Shown piece by piece: positions 40,103-52,984 of a stretch of 64,000 nucleotides of DNA; the first letter of the stretch is position 1; each line of letters opens with the position of its first letter. The stretch comes from Plasmodiophora brassicae (lineage: Eukaryota; Endomyxa: Phytomyxea; Phytomyxea; Plasmodiophorida). The stretch covers positions 124,001-188,000 of the forward strand of contig CP145422.1 of NCBI GenBank assembly GCA_036867785.1, written 5' to 3'. A model generated the notes under the pieces. It was given only the letters and a program-made list of their open reading frames with translations. It was not told the DNA's origin and made no database searches. A program made the position numbers and the translations under genes.

Positions 40103-43100
40103 TTATTCTAGTAGAAGTCTCGCCGCCTCATCCTGGTCGGCAAACGGGTCCTCGAGCGGGACCACCGGAGGCGATGCCGCTGGATGCTGCTCCTGCGGCT
40201 GCTGCTGCTGCTGGTCGTGATGGCCCACCGCGAATCCATCCCAGGAGGGCATTGCCGCAGGGGCCGGCACCACCGGGTCGTCTTTCCCGTCGGTGTCGCT
40301 GTCGCTCGTAGCGTTGCCCGAATCCCTCGTCGACGACGACATGCCGGAGCCGACCCCGGACCCAACGACGACGTCGTCGGAGGCGTTGGCGAGGACCGCC
40401 ATCGTGACCTGCCCCAGGGCGACGCCGCCGGCGTCGTCCGTGCCGACCTGCTTGGGCGACGACTCGATCGTGGCGCCCGACTGCCGCACGAGCCGTTTGG
40501 CGAACAGCGACCCGCGCCGGATGGCGGTCGGGGGGACGCCCCCGGGCAGGGCGTCCTGGCGGTCGTCGCCGTCCGCCTCGTCGTTCTGCTCGTCGACCTC
40601 GGCGACGAGGTTGTCGGCCTCGGCGCCCAGGCCGCTGCTCGTGCGGCGGTGCCGGACGGCGCCGCTGCCGACGCGGCGGTGCTGGCCGATGGCGGCCGTG
40701 AAGCGCTTGGCGGCCGACGCCGCCTTCATCAGCCCGTTCACCGAGTTGATCGCCGTGCTCGACGGCGTGTCGCGCGTGAACTCGGACGACGGGAACGGGT
40801 CCGTCGCCAGCCGCACGAAGTAGGTGACGTCCGACGGCAGCAGCGCGATCGTCCTGGCGAACGCCAGCAGCGCCTGCTGCCGGCCGACCGCCCGCTTGAC
40901 CTGGTTGCTGCAGTGCAGCAGGTTCGGCGGGCACGACAGCGCCAGGCGCGCCGCCGAGTCCACCTGCACACGCGCACGCGTCTCAGACGTCGTCGTCACG
41001 CCCGTCTCCGTCTCTCTCTCACCGTCCCGCCGAACACGGAATGGCGCAGGCGCATGCCCGGCAGGATCGCCGACAGCAGGCCGCCGACGTCCATGCCGCC
41101 GGCCACGTCGAGGCAGCGCTCGGGCAGGTCGCCCCTGGACGCCTGCAGGTCGCCCGCCCGTTTGATCATCCTCAGCGCCGCCTGCCGCATCGTCACCAGC
41201 TGGCACACACACACACCGCACACACCGCACACAGACCTGGATCGTGCTCGTCAGGCGCATGCGCCGGTCGGTGTCCACGTCGGCGTCCGGCTTCGTGGCG
41301 CCGCCCGCGTCGTCGTCGTCGAACTCGAACTCCTCCTGCGCGTGCCGGAGCCCGCACACGAAGACGAACGACCCGCCGGCACTGGTTCGCAGGGCGTCAC
41401 CGGTGAGGGGCGGGCGGTTGCACCGGCCGCGCGCGCACACGTACCTCAGGACGTGGATGCACGAGTACTCGTGGCAGATGGAGACCCAGTCCTCGAACAG
41501 GAGCGAGATGATGCTGATGGCCTCGTGCGGCGCCGCCCGGAACCGGTCGATCAGGGCGGGCAGGCCGACCAGCTCGACCTGCGCCACCGACACGTTGTTG
41601 CAGAGCCAGCCGCGCGGCTCGAACGACGTGTCCAGCGCGCTGGCGATCGGCCGGGGCACCAGCCTGACGCGGAGAGAAGTTAGGCTGGCGCGACACGCGT
41701 CGGACGCGCGACCCACCTGGGAAGGATGCTCTTCACCGTCTGCCTGTGCTCGTTGCCGAGCCACTCGAGGAAGAAGTGTTGGCGGACGGTGCGCTCGCGA
41801 GCGTAACTGGCGACGACGCTACAGGAGACGGCGGCGAGGTACACGCCGAGGTACAGGGCGGTCAGCGGCCAGGCGAACCGCAGGACGACCAGGTAGTCGA
41901 GGACGAAGACGACCGCGAACGACAGCCCTGGACGGCGACACACACACACACACAACGTCAGCGTGGCGGCGCAAGGCGGCGACACAACAGCGGGAGGGCC
42001 CCCACCTAGGACGGCGCATTGCACGAACCTCAGCCCGTCCACGTCGAGCGTCGCCGTGCAATGCGCGACGGCCAGCAGCGTCGTGACGAGGTTGGGCCGC
42101 GCGTACCGGTTCCGGCTGGTCAGCAGGGCAATGTACCCGAACGCCTATACGACCGTCAAGATCGGGCGCGCCCCACCCGGCCCTTCCTACGTTAATGGCC
42201 TGCAGGGCGATCTGGAACACGTAGACGCCGGCCGCGAACCGGCCCTGCTCCAGGAACCGGGTCAGGCGGGCGCTCCACACCGGCGACTGAATGAGGGCGC
42301 TCAGGCCGCCGCCCATCACCTGCACAGCACGCGCGGTCAGTCGACCTCGATGAGGGCGCGCGCGTGCCAGGGCGCCCGACCAGGTACAGGAACAGCAGCG
42401 TGAACCCGGCGGCGTCGAACCCGAAGAACAGGTTCGTCAGCAGCTCGATGACGCCCAGCGCCAGCGCCTTGTCGTACCCGGCCGCCAGGCGCTTCACCAG
42501 GCCGTTCCCGACGTACCTGCCAAAGTCGTCCTCCAGCGTGGCCCTTTACGCGGGCGGTCAACGCGGGCACACACACACGTACGACGACACGGGCACGCAC
42601 CATGGCATCGTCTTGAACGCGCTCGACTCCACGATCTGGTTGACGTCGTACCGCAGCGTCCATCTGTGACACCGCTGCCCTGGTCAGCATTGCGACAGCG
42701 CGGGCGACGAACGCACGTCTGCCCCCGACCGGTGCAACGGGACGTCGATCGCCTGCAGGCTGGCCTGTCGGGTCGGGGTCAGCGAAGGGTGCACGTCAAT
42801 CGACAATGGGAGCGCCACCATACGTCTTGTTCCTCGAGGCGGACGTGGACGCCGAGGTGCTTGACGTACCCGTCCGTGTCGATGGCGCGCTCGATGTGGT
42901 CGAACTCGGCCTTGACGGGTCCGACCAGGCGGTAGACGTGCCGGTGCCCGTCGGTGAACGCCAATCGCAGCGACGCGCGCTTCGCGTCCTCGTCGTTGTT
43001 CCCGTCCACTGTGTGGCAGGGGCGGCCATCAGCGAGCGATCAGTGAACCGCCAGGCGCCCCCGGGGGGCGTACCGTGCGCCAGGCGGTACGGGTCGTTCG

Positions 43101-46100
43101 TGTTCATCAGCGGCAACGACGGGTTCTGCGCGTGGTGCAGGCGGTCGAGCGACTTGAGGTAGTTGCCAAAGTCGAGCGCCTGCGCCACCGAGTTGGCCAG
43201 GCCCGCCTCGATCATGAAGGCGACGGCGTCCCGCCCCAGGAAGCAGTTGTCGAAGGCGGCCCCCTTGTACAGGCGCGTCTCGAAGCGCAGGTTGTTCTGC
43301 AGGCCCAGGGCGAGCGCCTGCGCGTCGACGCGCTCGGCGCTGTTCAGGCGGAACAGGGCGCGCCGGCCGTCGCGGAACGGGCGGCGCGGGTCGATCGCGT
43401 CCTGCAGGAAGCTCCTGGCCGTCAGGTAGGACGCGATCTCGACCGCCTCATCGCGGCTCCCGGCGAGCTTGTGCGCCAGGATCAGGTCGACGCAGGCGGC
43501 GCCGGTGAACGTCTTCGGGTAGGCGCGGCACCAGCGCTGGTGCGTCGCGACCGGCAGCGCCCGGCGGATCGTGCGCACGACCCGCTTCAGGTCGACGTCG
43601 GGCGCGATCCGGAACCGGTACCACTCGCTGGCGCTGTCCACGAAGTCGCGGTCGGCGTCGACGGCCCCGACGATCACGTTGTGCATGCGCAGGGCGCTCC
43701 CGAGCCGCACCGCATCGAACCTGTGCGACACGCGCGTCACGTGCGTTCGTCGACGAAGGGCGGGCGCGCGACGCACCTGCTGACGCAGGCCTCGTTGCTG
43801 ACCAGCAGGTCGACGACGTCGCTGCCGGTGAAGCATCGGCGAACGGTGCGCAGGCCCAGGCAGCGGCGCCGGTCGGCGATGGTCAGCCGCGAGCGCAGCA
43901 TGGCGACGACGGCCTCGCTGAACGGCTCCGGTTCCGGTTCGGTCGGGCCCGCCGCCGCGTCGGTCGTCGTCGTCGTCGCGCCCGACCCGCTGTCATGCGA
44001 CGACAGGCGCGTCAGCGACGGCGCTGGCTCCCGGTTCCTGGACGACGCGCGCTGCTCCGACTCGGACCCGCCCGCCTTCTTCGGGAACGACACGGGCCGG
44101 GCGACGTACGCGTGCCGGACGAGCTGGTAGGTCGTCGCCGAGATGAAGATCTGGCCGGCGCCCGCGATCGTCTGCAGGGAGCGGGCGCCGCGCATCGCGT
44201 CCCCGAAGACGGACGTGTAGATCCTCGGGGGGATCGCGTCCGTGTCGGCGACGTCCCACTCGGGCAGGGCCGCCCGGGCCGCCCACCCGCTGTGCACGCC
44301 CATCGCCAGCGTCAGCATGACGCCGAACAGGGCGTGCGAGACGCGCGGGTCGTTCAGCTCGGCGAGTTGCACGGCGACGCGCGCCATCTCCACCGCCTGC
44401 GATGCGGTCAGCAGCCGAGGCAGCAGCAGCAGCATCACACGCGCCCCTGACCGAGTCGGACGGCGATTCGTTGTGCCCAGCGGACGCGACGAGCAGGGCG
44501 CCCTGGCCGGCGCCCATCACCGAGCAGTGCGCCTCGATGCGGGCGACGTTGCGCTTCAGGACCGTCTCGATGATGTCGTGGACCTTGCTGAGCAGGGCGA
44601 TCGCCTGCGACGGCGTCCGGTGCTGGATCAGCCGGGGCAGGTTGTCGATGCCAACGACGAGGACGGTGACGTTCGGCGACACGATCGTTGGGGCGCGCGA
44701 CAGGACGCGCGCGACGTACTCGCGGAACTCACTGATCATGCGAGCGGAGAGCAGCGCCGCCCGCTTCTCCGACACGGTCGTCATCGTGTGGCCCGCGTTC
44801 GGCACCATGTCCTGGACGACGGACGTCGACAGGTGGAACGCCAGGCGGTACCGGCGCTCCTGCAGGAACAGCAGGCGCTGGCGGCGCTCCCACGCGTAGC
44901 AGGTGGCGCCGCCAGCGACGGCGACGATCGCGTACATCAGGTCGAACAGGACGGCCTGGACGGGCGTGACCGCGAAGTACAGGTCGGACCAGGCCATGCC
45001 GATGAACGCGGCGTTCATCGTGACGGCGTCGAACGCGACCAGGGCGACGCCGTCGACGAAGGCCAGCGCGAACTGCGTCAGGACCAGGAACGGGTACAGG
45101 AGCGCCGGCAGCAGGCCGACGAACGCCGGCAGGGTCAGGTCGCTCTGACGCCGGGCGGCGTCGTCGCCGATCGCCGCCGCCGTCGGCCACATCGTCAGCG
45201 TCTTGATGACGGACAGGCCCACGAGGAGCAGGGCGACGTTCAGGCGCGTGGGCCCGCCCGACCGGAACCTGGACAGAGGGGCACAGGCAGGCCACGTCAG
45301 CAGCCAGCAGAGCGGCCCGCTCGAGCGCGCGCGCGCACCGGTCCAGCAGGGTGACGATGCCGCCGATCCAGCCGACGACGAGCAGGGCGCGGGGCGTGGC
45401 GAGCGGCGCCCCCTGCAGCATCTCGAACGGGCACTCGGCGAGCAGGGCGACGGCTAGCAGGAACAGCTTGACGCGGACGACGGCGAACAGGCGTCGCTCG
45501 CTGATGCACCGGAACGACGCCTCGCGGTCGTCGCAGTCGGCCCGGGCCCGGGACGCCATCAGCGGGTCGGCGCCGTCGCCGACCGCCGCCTGGAACCGCA
45601 GGGTCGCCCTGGCCAGCCGCATCGTGTAGACGGTCAGCGGCTGGGTGGACGGCGCCGCGAAGTTCTTCACGGACGCGCGCCTCGTCGACGCCTCGTTCGT
45701 CGACGCCGACGGCGACTGCATCATGAAGAAGGTGGCGATGGAGGAGCGGCGCCCGGTCGAGTCGGTCGTCGTCGCGTTTGACATCGTGCTCGTCATCCGC
45801 TGCACGATCGACATGCGACGGGCGGGCGCGTCCCCCGCGGCCGCCTGCGTTGCCGCGCCCGCTAGGCCCTTCAGCGCCGTCGTCGTCGTCGTCGTCGTCG
45901 ACGTCCGGCGGCCGGCCAGCAGGTCGCGACGGGACTGGGCCTGCACCGACAGCCGCCGAACCGAGATGTTGTCCGCCGTCCGCTCCACCGCCTCCGTGAT
46001 CGTCGTCGTCGAGCTCGACAGCGACGTGTTCCGGTGGTGCTTCGGCTCGGGCGACGCGGTCGGCGGCGGCGGCGCCTGCCCCGTGATCCCGTGCCAGACG

Positions 46101-49100
46101 CGGTCGTTCAGCAGGGTGAACGCGCCGGCGATCCGGTCGGCGATGCAGGCGCTGACGGCCAGGCGCGTCTCCGCCTGCGGGATCAGCCGCATGCGCAACG
46201 TGGCGTAGACGTCGGCGAACGTCACCGACGGGTCGATGGCCTTCGCCAGCACCAGCGACAGGCGCAGGCGCCGGGCGCAGTCCTCCAGCGACTTCACCTG
46301 CCAGGCGACGTCGTCAGCGGTGCGGGCGCGGGGCCGGGCGCCGCCCCCCGAACCTTCTCGATGAACGACGGCGCCAGGTGGTAGCGCAGGCGCGCGAACG
46401 TCCCGTCGATGACGAGCGTGGCGGCGACGACGAGCGCGGCGATGGCGGCGAAGTACAGTGTGTTGCGGCCCTCGATGGCGTCGCCGTAGAACCGCACGTC
46501 GAGCGACCCGGCGACGGTCAGCCACAGCGTCATGATCGTGATGGAGACGCCGGTGATGAACAGGTAGTTGAGCGAGAACGTCCCCGACTGCTGCATGACC
46601 TTGAAGTTGGCCGTGCAGGTCGCGGCGACGTACACGAGGATGCCGGTGGCGTACAGGCTGCCGACCGTGTTGTTGTCCAGGGCGGACGTCTGCAGCAGCG
46701 CGGGCGTCTTGGTGAACCCCATCGACTCCAGCGCGTTGATCGACGCGAAGCACAGGACGAACACGACCATGCCGTGCAGGATGCCGTTCGCGACCGCGCG
46801 CAGCGTGTGCCCGATGCCGAACTCGCTGCGCTTCGTGCCCTGTTTCGCCACGTTAGCCTGGGGCATGGACGATCCCGACACACGTACGCCATAGAAGTAG
46901 ACGCGCGCGTCCGCGTCGCACGTGTCGTCCTGGACGTCGCGGTCACGGGCGCCCAGCACCAGCAGCGTCAGCGTCGTCATGAACAGGTTGAACACGTCGA
47001 CGAGGACCTCGGGCATGTAGAAGACGCCGCTGAACCCGTCGAACAGGCCGTGGACGAACATGCAGATCGGGACCAGCATGACCTTGTAGGTGCAGATGCG
47101 GGCGACGAGGCACAGCCGATGGTAACTCCAGTGGCCGTGCACGAGCACGAGCCGCGGCAGCATGTGGAACCGGGGGATCGTGTAGTCCGCCATCAGCACC
47201 GCCTCGTTCGCGTTCGTCAGCGACACGTTGCCGACGGCGACGCCGACGTGCGCCTCCCGCATCATGGCGATGTCGTTCGCCGACCTGGCGACGCCCAGCG
47301 TGATCGCCTGTGGCGCTCCCCGGTTAGAACGTCAGCGGGCCAGCGCGCGTCAATGCGCACCTGATCGGCGACGATCCATCGCAGGCAGTAGACGACGCGA
47401 GCGAGGTGGGCGCGCAGGCGGGCGATGTGCAGGCGGGCGCGGGCGCGTACGCCGACGCCAGGCTGCTGCAGGGCGTCGTGGACGTCGCGCAGGGTCTGCT
47501 CGGCGATGTCGACCCGCAGGTGGCCGCCGCGCGATTTCACGAACCGGATCATGCGGCGCTTCTGGGCGGGCGAGCACGACCCGACAATGATGCATTCGCT
47601 GCGGTCGCACAAGGCGAACATGATCGGCGACATGACGCTGTCGTTCAGGACGAGGTCCATGGCCGTGCTGTCCATGATCACGGCGGTCGGCTCCGCCTTG
47701 GGCTGGTTCAGGTACCTGGCCGCGTAGTCGTTCAGCTCGACGCGCAGCCGGTCCGACACCCGCTTCATCTTCTTCAGGTACGCCTTGTCGGACAGCTCGG
47801 TGGCGGCCCGGTCCGCCATGGCCGCCGCGTGGATCTCGTCGAACGTCTTCTCCGGGGCCGGGTTCCTGGGGTCCACGTCGGGGTCGTCGGGCACCGGGTC
47901 GCCGACGCGCCTCTCGTTGCGCAACGTGGCGCTGACCTTCCCCGGGGCCGCGTCCAGGTCGCTGAACAGCGTCAGCTCGTGCATCGACGGGCGCACCAGC
48001 CCGGTGGCGTACGCGGCCGACGCGGCCATCTCGGTCGAGTCGCAGCTGGACACCCAGATCTTGATCCCGGACGACTGCAGCCGGGTCAGGGCGGGCGGCA
48101 CCGCCGCCGGGATGACCTCCTCGAAGGCGACCAGGCCGACGAACCTCAGGTTGCACTCGATCGTGTCGGCCAGGTACTGCAGTGTGGATAGGACGGGGCT
48201 GGCGTCGACCTGCAGGAGGCGCTCGCGCGTGATGGGGTCCTCGTCGGCCCACTGCGGGTGCTTCTGGTCCAGGTTGCGCGCCTTGAGGTACAACGGGTAC
48301 CAGACGTTGTAGAAGAAGCAGAGCGGGACCTTGCGTTTGGCGAAGACCATGGTGCTGAACCCCTGCTGGCGGTACCGCTCGATGGCACCGGTGACGTCGT
48401 ACGGCTGGCGGTGGACGTCCACGCATCGGTCGATCATGTCCCGCGCCCAGCCTTTGCAGTACACCCAGACGTCCTCGTGGCCGTACCTGACAACGACGGA
48501 CGACCGCCCGCGCGACGATATCGAACTGATGGCCAGGACCTCGATTTCGGCGGACGTCTTCGCGATACGATGCCCCTGGTTGATCGGGACGATCGCCAGG
48601 TGGATGACGGGGCCTTTGCGCGCCTTGAACTCGTACCCGAACGACTTGGCCGATTCGACCATGGCGACCTCGTACGGCGACGACGACCGGTACGAGAACT
48701 CCTTGTTGTAGAAGTGCTCGTCGCGCTTGATCTTCGCCTCCAGGTCGAGCTTGTCGCGCGGCAGCTTGATCCTCGACGTCGCCGAATGGCAGATCGCCAT
48801 CAGCGTCAGCATGAATTTCGCGTTCGCCGAACGGGCGTCGTCCCCATGCCAAACGTCGTCCACAATGTCGGCGAACTGCTGGTTCTCTGCGACGACGCGT
48901 GAGCGAGCGCACGACGGCACACCCGCCCAGGACGTGCAAATGACGTACCTCTGACGAACGTGTGCTTGCCGGCGTATTCGAGGCCGTTGACGTTGATGCG
49001 GGCCACCTGGACGTTGCCGGACGTCATCAGGCCGTTCTTCTCGCAGAAGATGTGCTCGACCTGGCCGAGGTCGGCGCTGACGTTCGAGTTGATCATGCTG

Positions 49101-50749
49101 GCCTTGTTGGTGAGCTTGTGGGCAATCTCGCGCATCTTCGCGTCGAGCGTCACCGAGACGCCCTGCGACGTGGCGACCAGTTCGAGGATGACCCAGACGG
49201 AGACCTCCAGGACGCCGTACATGAAGAACCACCAGCTATATGGGATCAGCAGCTGACTGGTTTCGCTCGCGCCCAGATCCATGTGCCAGAAATTCACAAA
49301 GTTGACGGGCTGCGACAGGCCCAGGAACTCGATCCACGACGGCAAGTTGATGAAGAACTGGCCTTGCGAGAACAGCGTGTTGCCAACGACGCTGAACGCG
49401 GCGAAGAACGAGGACAGGCCCAGAAGGAACACGGCGACGCGATCCAGGGCTTTCATCAGGTGCGAACGTTTGACGGGGCACCACCCGTTGATCCAGTTCT
49501 GGGCGACCTTCGTTTCGTGGCCGGCGTACACGATGACGCCAATCGCCGACGCCGTGTACGCCAGCTTCGTCCCACGAAGCACCAGGTTCATCATCGACAG
49601 TTTCTCCACGTGCGAATACGGCTTCCCCGGGTCTCGCCCCAACTCCTCCTTCAGCACCCGCTTCACCTGCCCCGGGACGTTCATTCGATGTGCACCAGTA
49701 CAGATTCCGCCTTCCACAGAACCTTTGGCAGCTGCTCTAACGGCATGCCTTTGCAGCGTTCCGTTTCTTCCCGTTGCATCTGACCGGCCGCTTCTCGGAC
49801 GTCGACCCCGATCGACCCTGTGAAGGTCTCCAGATCCGGACCAGGTCTATCGCATCTCAGCGCGCCTGTTGGGCACGTGAGGTGAACAGCACGGGCAACG
49901 ACTTTCGACTTGGACCGACCTTTCAGACGGCGCAGGCAGGTCCCCGTTTTGAAGATCGACGTGATGTCCACCGTGCGCTTCAGTTTGTAATTGCAATCCC
50001 TAGAAATCCAGCGGCGGCCGAGTGAGTACGTTGCCACAACCAGGAATGGGTCGGTACCCGTCAATGTTGGAAGTGTCGACGAAACATTCGCTATCGTGCT
50101 GGCCTTCGAGAGGTTCGGTTGCGAGCAGGATCATATCGGCCGGGAAGCTCTCGCCATCGAGGACTTTGACAATGTCGCCAACGACCATGTCGCCCCAGGC
50201 CATCAGGACGAAGCTGCTCATCGTGGACACCGCCCGCAACTGATTCGGGTCCAGGACCAGCGAGCGCTTCATGTTCTCTTGTCCGTCTCCCCAGGCACGC
50301 TTCAGGTCTTCCGACAGCTCCTTGACCATGCGTACGCCGACCCAGATCAGAAACTGGTATTCCAGCGACAGGAACGACGACTGGTAGGACACGGGATTGT
50401 ACATCTGCAGAGGACGTCACGGGCGATTCCTCAGGGGATAGCCCTGCCGACCGATGCTTACGTTCACCAAGATCAGGACGATGAAGATGATGTTGATGGG
50501 TAGCAGCATCTGTTCTAGGAGACACAACGGGACGAACGTCGCCACGCTATACCTCGCCGTCTGCATGGAGTTCCGCGCGAACCTGTCACGAACGTAAATC
50601 GTACTGGCCCTGGATAGATGAGCGTATTGTGGGTACCCCTGGGCGCCGTTCCGCAGCCTGTCATCAAGCATGACGGTTCTCACGGCTGCCCCGTTCGCTT
50701 GCAGGATCGTGTCGTCGAATTTCGGCTTCTTCCTAGCGTTCAGCACCAT
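40103..50749 (-). CDS. P4-ATPase-like / nucleotide-cyclase-like fusion with three DEP domains
   Basis: Twenty exons (first 50749-50462, last 40963-40103; introns 37-78 nt) sum to 9543 nt, 3180 residues, in phase at every junction. Part 1 (to about 1370) has P4-flippase architecture: YSVATFVPLCLLEQ, actuator, SSPYEVAMVESAKSFGYEF, ten membrane helices. Part 2 has a Ser/Thr-rich linker and membrane bundle, then cyclase domain C1 (about 1885-2080, SVFGDAMRGARSLQ). Three DEP domains follow (2140-2380), a second membrane bundle, and cyclase domain C2 (from about 2700, HSVFGGTVDSAARLAL). Alveolate guanylate cyclases share this plan without the DEP block. Key residues are altered: DKTGT is EKNGL, DGET is DGDC, TGDK is SCDS, GDGAND is ARSAND; both metal aspartates of C1 are lost and those of C2 are Glu and Gly. 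Enzyme activity is doubtful. Confidence 0.88.
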
Positions 50750-51162
50750 TTTCTATCCCGGCGAGTCAAGAAACGGTGAACGGACGAGATGAACGCCGGC
50801 GCCCCCCGACCTTCTCGAACGCGATCATTCCCTTGGCATGGCTCTCCTCCAGATCAAGGTAGCTGAAGCTGCCGTCGGACTCATGGCCGCTCTTCCTATC
50901 CAGAGAGATCAGAGAAATGGGCATTCACGACCACCGGATCACGTCCTACGAGTGTTCGGTAAGCGTGTCGTGCTCCACCGAATCATGGCCGCCACCTCCA
51001 TGACGCGTTGACTGATGATCGCCACCGCCATGCTGCTGGGGGTGGCGGTTTCCACCACCGTGACGAGGCGATTGCTGGTTATGCTGTTCGACGTGTTACA
51101 CGTCGCTGTTCGGAACCGTCTTCCCGTACGTACCTGCGCCTCAGAGTCACGCCCGCCTTGAC
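50750..51162. other. Intergenic, promoter side of the fusion gene
   Basis: No coding pattern supported. Contains the presumed promoter of the large minus-strand gene; a short G-rich/His-codon stretch near 51020 encodes nothing recognisable. Confidence 0.35.
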
Positions 51163-51438
51163 CTACGCATCCGTATCAGCAACCGGGTTATGGGTGATCT
51201 TGGCCAAGATCGGACCATGGGCCTTGTAAACGCTGCGGGCATCGGCAGTGGATCGCAATTGGTCGCTTCGGCTCTGGAAGGCGTGGGCGTTGCTGTTGCC
51301 CGTGGTAGATGCTGTGTCGGTGAGCCGTGACTTGATGCCCTTCGTCCGATGCTTGAACTGTTGCGCGGCAAGTTGAGCGATCGATTCGCTTTTCTTCTTC
51401 GCCGCCTTGGCGGTCACGTTCGCGCTTGCATTGGACAT
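51163..51438 (-). CDS. Small basic hypothetical protein
   Basis: A 91-residue frame from an ATG at 51438. It is polar and basic (TAKAAKKKSESIAQLAAQQF, then KHRTKGIKSRL) with predicted helix in the first half and no hydrophobic segment. The composition is protein-like but there is no family match. Start and stop are clean and no intron is needed. Confidence 0.45.
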   Translation of the reverse strand: MSNASANVTAKAAKKKSESIAQLAAQQFKHRTKGIKSRLTDTASTTGNSNAHAFQSRSDQLRSTADARSVYKAHGPILAKITHNPVADTDA

Positions 51439-51489
51439 TAGAGACGAACGAGCCCGCCCTTAGCCGGATCCGGGTGGGCCACGACGGCC

Positions 51490-51757
51490 TAGGGCAGCGT
51501 GTTCCCGGCCAGAGTGATGTCGTCGTTGTTGAACAACGGGACTGTGACTGGTGGCATTTCTGGCGAGTCTGATGAAGTCCATTATTCCATCAGACCCGGT
51601 CACCCGAGGCGCTGACCGGCGCCTGAACCCGCTGAACCAGTCCAAGGATCCGAGAAGACTCACCCCATTCCGCTAACGCACTCGCATTGCTCGGCTGTGC
51701 CTGACAGAGGGAGAAGACGAAAACCGACGCTCGATGATGACACGTTGCAGCAAACAT
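51490..51757 (-). CDS. Unresolved small spliced gene
   Basis: Several short open stretches on the minus strand with good donors and acceptors (GTGAGT at about 51664; GTGACC at about 51606 with a GCCAG acceptor at 51557) could be joined in more than one way. The most convincing C-terminus is PPVTVPLFNNDDITLAGNTL before a TAG at about 51492. The pieces together recall a roadblock/LAMTOR-type small protein, but this is a weak impression. The 5' end would overlap the 3' end of the PQ-loop gene. Confidence 0.28.
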
Positions 51758-51789
51758 GAGGCGATTCGCACGCAAATTGGATTGGCCCT

Positions 51790-52815
51790 TTATCCCGACG
51801 GCATGGGATCGCTGGAGACGGCCGTGGACTTCCAGAACCTCTCGAGAACGTAGTACAGTATGACGAGGAGCAGGTCGCAGACGACAACCATGAGGTATGT
51901 GGACGCAGCCAGCGCCTCAAACGGCGGACATCGAAAGCCTAATCGCAACACCGGTCAACTCGAAACCGGTGCAGAAGAGATTTGTCGTCCCAAAGCCCCG
52001 TACACAGTGATATCGTGGACAATACGCCGCCGAGAATGTCGAATGCTAGAAACGTTATCGACAGACCAATAACGCGACGAGTTTCTGCAGACGTCGGGAA
52101 ATAAGAGCAGCCGTGGCAGGGTGCGTGATCATGCCACCTCCTTACGGTAGATTTCCCAGTACTGGGGCACGAAGCCGATGAAGATCAGCGCGGTCGATGT
52201 ATACCCTGGCACATCGACTGGCCAGGTGACGCCCGACCGCCTTGTCGACTGAGGTTCACCGTCAGCAGCAGCGCTTGCGACGTGCGGTCCGACCCCACCA
52301 ACATCGATAAAGTAGGTGGCCAGAGTGACAACCGCTGCGGACGCCAAGACAGCGGCGACCCCGACCAGCGCCGATAAACGCGCTCTGCGCTTGTCGGCAG
52401 GGAGGGCATCAGTCCGCCCGTAATACAGCGCCTGCAGGATGCAGACGAGGGAGAACACGGAGAACAGCACTGGCTGCGTTTTCAGCGGCCACGCCAGGCC
52501 GATGAGGATGGCGAATACGAAATAGACAAGACCGGATAGGTACTGTCGTGTGCACAACAACGTCGGATGGCCAGACCCTGTTATGCATCGTGGACTACAT
52601 TACCCAGAGTGTCAACATGCCTTGCGAAACGCCTACACGCGTCCGAACATCGATTATGAGGGCAATCCCGTATCCGCACGCGACCTGCCTTGCGCGGTCT
52701 TGTTCCTGTACGTCTCCAGGGCCTGCGGCACTAGCTGGAACGACCAGAACACGGTGCCCACCAGACCGACGACCGTCTCCAGGACCGGGAAGGACGGCGG
52801 CAGGTCGCACGACAT
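51790..52815 (-). CDS. Second PQ-loop protein, with a GC-AG intron
   Basis: Five exons (52815-52689, 52632-52604, 52542-52146, 52084-52004, 51938-51790) total 260 residues. The first PQ loop is FWSFQLVPQALETYRNKTAQ, continuing GVSQGMLTLWYLSGLVYFVF; the second is FIGFVPQYWEIYQTRRVIGL with SITFLAFDILGGVLSTISLC after it; the C-terminal helix is YLMVVVCDLLLVILYYVLER. The first intron only keeps phase and family sequence if its donor is GC (CAAG/GCAGGT), a rare but known class. The fold predicts an organelle-membrane carrier; the substrate is unknown. It is only distantly related to the PQ-loop gene at 34811. Confidence 0.83.
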
Positions 52816-52984
52816 CGGTCAGAGGCGCCCCCCTCGCCGTCGCTCCCCCACTTACGGCCGACCTTCGTCACGAAAAACGACGACAACAAGTTAAAGTGAA
52901 ATTTCATGAATTGCGGAAACTCTCTAATGGCAGCTACGGCACGTTTCTGCCTTCGCCGGAATCGTTCTGGGCGCCGTTTCCTTT

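Noticed and set aside
44242-45354. Plus-strand frame of 370 residues
   Set aside because: Antisense to exon 8-9 of the fusion gene; highly Arg/Asp-rich low-information sequence.
47350-48939. Minus-strand frame of 529 residues
   Set aside because: Alternative frame of the flippase-like exon 5; the other frame has the P4-ATPase motifs.
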